Assembly (NCBI GenBank): GCA_902472555.1
Contig: CABROF010000005.1
Span: 1 to 54,580 of the forward strand
Reading direction: 5' to 3'
Source: UMGS1851 sp900555605
GTDB taxonomy: Bacteria; Bacillota; Clostridia; UBA1212; UBA1255
DNA: 54,580 nt
How positions within the stretch are numbered: position 1 is the stretch's first letter; the number at the start of each line of letters is the position of its first letter. Positions 50,963 through 54,580 of this stretch are shown here, piece by piece. A program made the position numbers and the translations under genes. The notes under the pieces were generated by a model, which was given only the letters and a program-made list of their open reading frames with translations, did not search any database and had not been told where the DNA came from.

Positions 50963-51049
50963 GCTGCAGCAGACAGCAGGGACTTTCAAGTATGCTCTGC
51001 TTAAAAATCCGTTGCAGACTATGATGAATTAAGATAAGGATTAATTGGA

Positions 51050-51102
51050 ACGGGGCGGCCGCAAACGCGTGAAAGCGCAAAAAGCGGCCGCCCCGTTTTT
51101 TT
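51050..51102. terminator. Bidirectional terminator between surface gene and ksgA
   Basis: ACGGGGCGGCCGC and GCGGCCGCCCCGT form a perfect 13-bp stem, with TTTTTTT on the right. It lies between two converging genes. Confidence 0.85.
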
Positions 51103-51137
51103 GCAGGCCGCAGATACCAGACTACCACTGCGAAGCT

Positions 51138-52034
51138 TCAACTTCGCGTATGCCCCGATTGATACAGCAAATTCGCCAGCAGACCGAACTCCGCCGGCGT
51201 CAGAGCTTCTCCCCTGATTTTTTCATCCTTCCCCATTTTCCGCAGGACTTCTGCCACAAGCTCCCGCGTGACATGCAGATAAGCCGCATTGGCTAAAGAA
51301 TTTATCAGCATCTTACGCCGCTGGCAGAAGGAAGCGCGCACCACTTTAAAAAAGTATGCTTGATCCATCAGCGGGAACGGCGGTGTTTGGCGTATATCTA
51401 AACGAATCACGCAGGAATCCACATTTGGCTGCGGGATGAAGCAATGCGGCGGCACCTGAAAACAAATGCGGCCCGCTGCAAAATATCCGACTGAGACAGA
51501 TAATGCGCCGTATTCCTTGCCACCGGGCCCTGCGATCATCCGTTCACCGACCTCCTTCTGCACAAGAAACGTCATGGAACGCAGCTGGGGAAAGCCGCTT
51601 TCCAAAAAACGCATAATAATCGGCGTGGTAATATAATACGGCAGATTTGCAACCACTTTTACCGCACGCAGCGGCGGTTTTAAAAAGGGCCGAATCAGCT
51701 GCTCCGTAATATCAAGCTTCAAAATGTCGCCCTGAATAATTTCAAGGTTTTGATATTCCTCTTTCAGGAGATTCAGCGGTGGGATCAGACGTGCGTCAAT
51801 TTCCGCAGCCGCAACACGGCCGGCCGCGGCTGCCAGATGTCTGGTCATAATGCCAAGCCCCGGCCCGATTTCAATCACCAAATCCTCCCGGTTCAGATCT
51901 GCGGAAAAAACAATTTCCTGAACGACGCTTTCGTCGTTCAGGAAATTTTGCCCCAGACTTTTCACGGGCCTGATTCCGTATTGATTCATACGTACTTTTG
52001 TTTGGAACTGGTTTTCATTCATATCCTGTGACAT
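51138..52034 (-). CDS. ksgA: 16S rRNA dimethyladenosine transferase
   Basis: The 298-residue enzyme dimethylates the two adjacent adenines in the 3' hairpin of 16S rRNA using SAM. Motifs are KSLGQNFLND, EIGPGLGIMTRHLAAAAGRV (SAM loop), IIQGDILKLD, VVANLPYYITTPII (catalytic NLPY), VQKEVGERM and VRASFCQRRKML. Length is normal. ATG 52034 is 15 bases behind yabE; ATG 52022 with AGGAT is a possible alternative. The tatD-yabE-ksgA order is as in Bacillus except that rnmV is missing between yabE and ksgA. Confidence 0.95.
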   Translation of the reverse strand: MSQDMNENQFQTKVRMNQYGIRPVKSLGQNFLNDESVVQEIVFSADLNREDLVIEIGPGLGIMTRHLAAAAGRVAAAEIDARLIPPLNLLKEEYQNLEIIQGDILKLDITEQLIRPFLKPPLRAVKVVANLPYYITTPIIMRFLESGFPQLRSMTFLVQKEVGERMIAGPGGKEYGALSVSVGYFAAGRICFQVPPHCFIPQPNVDSCVIRLDIRQTPPFPLMDQAYFFKVVRASFCQRRKMLINSLANAAYLHVTRELVAEVLRKMGKDEKIRGEALTPAEFGLLANLLYQSGHTRS

Positions 52035-52048
52035 GCTGACGAACCGTC

Positions 52049-53116
52049 TCAGCCTCTCAATGCAAAAATATCAACCGACTGGTCATCCAGAATGTATACG
52101 GTCACCCCGCGGACGCCCCAGGCGCTGCAGGTAGCCTTATCTCCCATAAACAAATCAATAATATCTCCATGCACGCCCGTATCCCATGCAATTGCAAAGC
52201 CATAATCCGGACGAGAACCATCATTGGTTTTCACATACAGCTTGGTCCCGAGGGGGATCACGCTGGGATCCACCGCAACAACGCCGAGCTGCAGCTTATT
52301 GCCTGTATGCGAAATATATCCCCACTTCGGATGCGGCCCGAATGCAGTCGCGCGCATTTGCAGCGACTTGCTGTAGCTGACCGTCTGCCCTCTGGAATTA
52401 GTAAAATACTCCCGCGTTCCCTGTGCAATGATCTCTGTTACCGGCGGTATGATCTCTTCGGAAATCAGTTCCCGCGAAACCTCTACGCCGTCTTCCTCTA
52501 CAATCTTATAAGTCAATGTGCGCACGCCTTCCACACCCTGCGTGGCAACCCTGGTCCGGCCTTTCAGCAGCAGCCGGTCCTCAATATACGTCGTGTCATA
52601 CGGAATGGCTTCTTTTATTACCTGTACGGTGTCATCCACCCGTACAATATTAACAGAAAGCCCATCTTCCAGTTCGCTGTCCATGGAAGCGCCCTCAAGA
52701 ATATCCTTGCCGTTAACGGAAACCCCCGCCTCCTGCAGTGCCATGGAAACATTTGAGGAAAAAGTAGACAGACGAATTGCTTCCCCTTCCACATGGATGG
52801 TAATTGTCACAGGTCTCTTCACTTCAATAAAAGAAGTGACCGTTTCAAGGCGCTGATCCAAATCATAATTCACAAGGTCCCCTTCCCCGAGGACGATGTC
52901 CGCCTGTTTCAGCGCTTCGCCTACCGTTTCACACCGCGTGGTAATTTCCAGCAATTCTCCGTCGTTGATAATCGTATATGTCTTTATATCATGCGTATAT
53001 ATACCTGCCGCGATACCGAGAGAGGCCACTAAGACACCGCCGAGCAGTACTAAGTACTTAAATGGGCCAACATATCTGGCAACCCTTTTTCCGAAGTATT
53101 TCAAGCTGTCCTTCAC
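52049..53116 (-). CDS. yabE: YabE-like cell-wall protein with G5 and 3D domains
   Basis: The 355-residue protein has one N-terminal membrane segment (YLVLLGGVLVASLGIAAGIY), two DUF348 units (ITTRCETVGEALKQADIVLG and RLSTFSSNVSMALQEAGVSV), a G5 domain (IPYDTTYIEDRLLLKGRTRV) and a C-terminal 3D domain: RATAFGPHPKWG, GVVAVDPSVIPLGTKLYV and AWDTGVHGDIIDLFM, with the three aspartates. Such proteins are probable lytic transglycosylases of the Rpf/YabE type acting on peptidoglycan. GTG 53116 is chosen since AAAGGAGATGG precedes it; ATG 53140 has no ribosome site. A promoter lies at 53226-53255. Confidence 0.88.
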   Translation of the reverse strand: MKDSLKYFGKRVARYVGPFKYLVLLGGVLVASLGIAAGIYTHDIKTYTIINDGELLEITTRCETVGEALKQADIVLGEGDLVNYDLDQRLETVTSFIEVKRPVTITIHVEGEAIRLSTFSSNVSMALQEAGVSVNGKDILEGASMDSELEDGLSVNIVRVDDTVQVIKEAIPYDTTYIEDRLLLKGRTRVATQGVEGVRTLTYKIVEEDGVEVSRELISEEIIPPVTEIIAQGTREYFTNSRGQTVSYSKSLQMRATAFGPHPKWGYISHTGNKLQLGVVAVDPSVIPLGTKLYVKTNDGSRPDYGFAIAWDTGVHGDIIDLFMGDKATCSAWGVRGVTVYILDDQSVDIFALRG

Positions 53117-53225
53117 TGCACCATCTCCTTTCCCATGCAATCGGCCGTGATACCAGCTGCGTATCCGATCCGCCGCATTTTCTGCTTTGCATCCTGCGCC
53201 TGATCCCGCACAGGAAACCTTGTTT

Positions 53226-53255
53226 ATTCTAGTCTATTCTGACATGCGCTGTCAA
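53226..53255 (-). promoter_or_regulatory. Promoter of yabE-ksgA
   Basis: Minus-strand TTGACA (53250-53255) and TAGAAT (53226-53231) are 18 bases apart. The leader of about 100 bases has no riboswitch that I recognise. Confidence 0.6.
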
Positions 53256-53327
53256 CTTTTCAAGCTCCATTCTGCGGATTTTTATGCATAACGCACTAAA
53301 ACAAAAAGATATATCGGTTTATAAAAA

Positions 53328-54104
53328 TCAATTATTGTGCAGAATGTTAAAAAACCTTTTGCTGTTGCCGCTGGTAAGGCTGCACAATTCTTCGTAGGAA
53401 ATTTCTTTTATTTCCGCAATTCGTCTGGCGGTATAGGGCAGATATCCGGAATCATTCCGATGTCCGCGGAACGGCTCCGGCGTCATATACGGACAGTCCG
53501 TCTCAAGCATCAGCCGCTCGTTCGGAATCACACGCAGCGCCTCGGCAATCCGTCTCGCATTTTTAAAAGTGACGGCACCGCCTACGGAAAAATAGAGTCC
53601 CATATCCGTAAGCTGCCGGGCCATCTCGGCACTGCCGGAATAGCAATGCATAACGGCTCCGATCTCCCAGATCTTTTCCTGCTGCAGAATTCTCAGCATA
53701 TCTCCATGCGCTTCTCTGTCGTGTATCACTACCGGCTTTTTCAGTTCCCTTGCCAACCCGATATTGGAAATAAAATTTTGGATCTGCATCTCACGGGGAC
53801 TGAAGTCATAGTGATAGTCCAATCCGGTTTCCCCAATAGCCACAACTTTTGTATGCTGTGCGAGATCGGCAATTTGCCTCATTCCCTCTTCTGACCAGGA
53901 AGAAGCTTCATGCGGATGAATGCCTGCTGTGATATACACAAAATCATAAGCCTCCGCCAATGCAATACAGGCGTGCAGAGACGGCAGATCCTGGGCAGCA
54001 TTGATGATATAGTCTACCCCCTGCGCATGGACGCGCTTCAGGCAGGCCTGACGATCCTCATCAAACTTTACATCATCATAATGCGCATGCGTGTCAACCA
54101 ACAT
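53328..54104 (-). CDS. tatD: TatD-family metal-dependent hydrolase
   Basis: The 258-residue protein is a TIM-barrel amidohydrolase-type nuclease. Metal ligands appear in LVDTHAHYDDVKF, VAIGETGLDYHYD, VVIHDREAH, AVMHCYSGSAEMA and LMLETDCPYMTPEPFRGHRN. TatD proteins have 3'-5' DNase or AP-endonuclease-like activity. ATG 54104 is chosen as the conserved beginning; its nearest AAAGGA is about 13 bases away. A GTG at 54161 would extend into tcdA. It lies 25 bases behind tcdA and 211 before yabE. Confidence 0.92.
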   Translation of the reverse strand: MLVDTHAHYDDVKFDEDRQACLKRVHAQGVDYIINAAQDLPSLHACIALAEAYDFVYITAGIHPHEASSWSEEGMRQIADLAQHTKVVAIGETGLDYHYDFSPREMQIQNFISNIGLARELKKPVVIHDREAHGDMLRILQQEKIWEIGAVMHCYSGSAEMARQLTDMGLYFSVGGAVTFKNARRIAEALRVIPNERLMLETDCPYMTPEPFRGHRNDSGYLPYTARRIAEIKEISYEELCSLTSGNSKRFFNILHNN

Positions 54105-54129
54105 ATATGGAAAACATTCCTTTCCTTTT

Positions 54130-54580
54130 TTATATATGCAGCAGCTGTCTGACTGCCTCACCGGCTAAAATAAGCCCTGCCGCAGCCGGGACAAAAGAAA
54201 TACTGCCCGGCACACGGTCCGGCCCCGCCGGTTTCATGGGTTTCTCCCGGGAATATACCACGCGCAGCTTTGGAATCCCGCGTTTGCGCAGCTCCGTGCG
54301 CATGACACGGGCCAGTGGACATTCCGAGGTCTGATAAATATCCGCGATTTCAAACCGCGTGGGATCCAGCTTATTTCCCGTTCCCATACAGCTGATGATG
54401 GGGGTTCCGTTTTCTTCAGCCTTTTCAATCATCAAAAGCTTTGCGGAAACCATATCGACTGCATCTATAATATAATGATAGGAAGAAAAATCAAATTGAC
54501 TTTCTGTTTCTGCCGTAAAATAGACGGAATGCAGTTCTGTCTCCGTTTCCGGGCAGATGTCCGCGATGCGGCGGGCCGCA
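54130..54580 (-). CDS. tcdA: tRNA threonylcarbamoyladenosine dehydratase, 3' part
   Basis: The gene runs off the right edge; about 150 C-terminal codons are present. The frame reads FDFSSYHYIIDAVDMVSAK, then IISCMGTGNKLDPTRFEIAD, IYQTSECPLARVMRTELRKR and LRVVYSREKP, the TcdA (CsdL) version of the ThiF/MoeB E1-like fold. The enzyme cyclises threonylcarbamoyladenosine at position 37 of tRNAs to its hydantoin form using ATP. The nucleotide-binding loop lies outside the window. It ends with a hydrophobic helix (AAAGLILAGEAVRQLL). tatD follows 25 bases on. Confidence 0.9.
   Translation of the reverse strand, partial: AARRIADICPETETELHSVYFTAETESQFDFSSYHYIIDAVDMVSAKLLMIEKAEENGTPIISCMGTGNKLDPTRFEIADIYQTSECPLARVMRTELRKRGIPKLRVVYSREKPMKPAGPDRVPGSISFVPAAAGLILAGEAVRQLLHI

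Noticed and set aside
53117..53225. c-di-AMP riboswitch in the yabE leader
   Set aside because: Wall-hydrolase genes often carry one, but the leader of about 100 bases shows none of the conserved elements I know.

Overview
The window comes from a spore-forming Firmicute of the class Clostridia. It carries spoIIGA, sigE, sigG and a YlmC/YmxH-type gene directly behind ftsA-ftsZ, and Firmicutes-style runs phoH-ybeY-era-recO and tatD-yabE-ksgA. Ribosome binding sites are strong AGGAGG types. Base composition looks close to half G+C by eye. A gut-associated lineage is plausible from the many glycan-degrading and surface proteins, but I cannot name family or genus. Most genes lie on the minus strand.

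Layout. 1-509: an A+T-richer stretch with a hairpin, a possible 41-codon ORF and a terminator. 510-2604: glmM and nagB (amino-sugar supply). 2684-8105: a peptide-modification locus resembling ribosomal-peptide (RiPP) or HPr-rel-A systems: PqqD-like protein, HprK-like kinase, a fused S26 peptidase/nucleotidyltransferase, an ArsR-type regulator and a radical SAM/SPASM enzyme. No precursor peptide is evident. 8270-9139: a DUF11 protein. 9368-17477: sporulation and division genes in minus-strand order, truncated murA, divIB, sbp, ftsA, ftsZ, spoIIGA, sigE, sigG, ylmC. 17567-20605: a P-loop ATPase, a UvrD-like helicase and a cupin remnant. 20974-25484: sugar isomerase/epimerase, DUF6807 protein, AraC regulator and a pectate-lyase-like beta-helix protein. 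25617-27595: PadR, DUF1700 and DUF4097 genes. 27762-31157: a small ORF, an apparently frameshifted XRE regulator, tRNA-Ser(GGA), and a MATE exporter behind a leader terminator. 31284-41458: NagZ-like lipoprotein, addB, yhaM, frameshifted deoB, recO, era, ybeY, phoH. 41687-50962: a cell-surface carbohydrate locus (GH43-LamG lipoprotein, AraC regulator, anchored beta-sandwich proteins, GH71/GH99-like lipoprotein, SGNH esterase lipoprotein). 51138-54580: ksgA, yabE, tatD and the 3' part of tcdA.

How the genes work together. The division block supplies septum machinery and then the mother-cell and forespore sigma factors. Two Spo0A-like boxes lie ahead of spoIIGA and a sigma-F-like promoter ahead of sigG, which fits the known sporulation cascade. 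The surface locus probably binds and trims an external glycan: two lipoprotein hydrolases and an esterase act with membrane or wall-anchored binding proteins, under AraC control. The 2.7-8.1 kb locus is the best candidate for an undescribed system, because it joins a Ser/His signal-peptidase-like domain to a nucleotidyltransferase domain in one protein next to a kinase, a peptide chaperone and a radical SAM enzyme. Three genes look broken: murA lacks its 5' end, and deoB and the XRE gene need a frame change. Each could be real decay or an assembly error.
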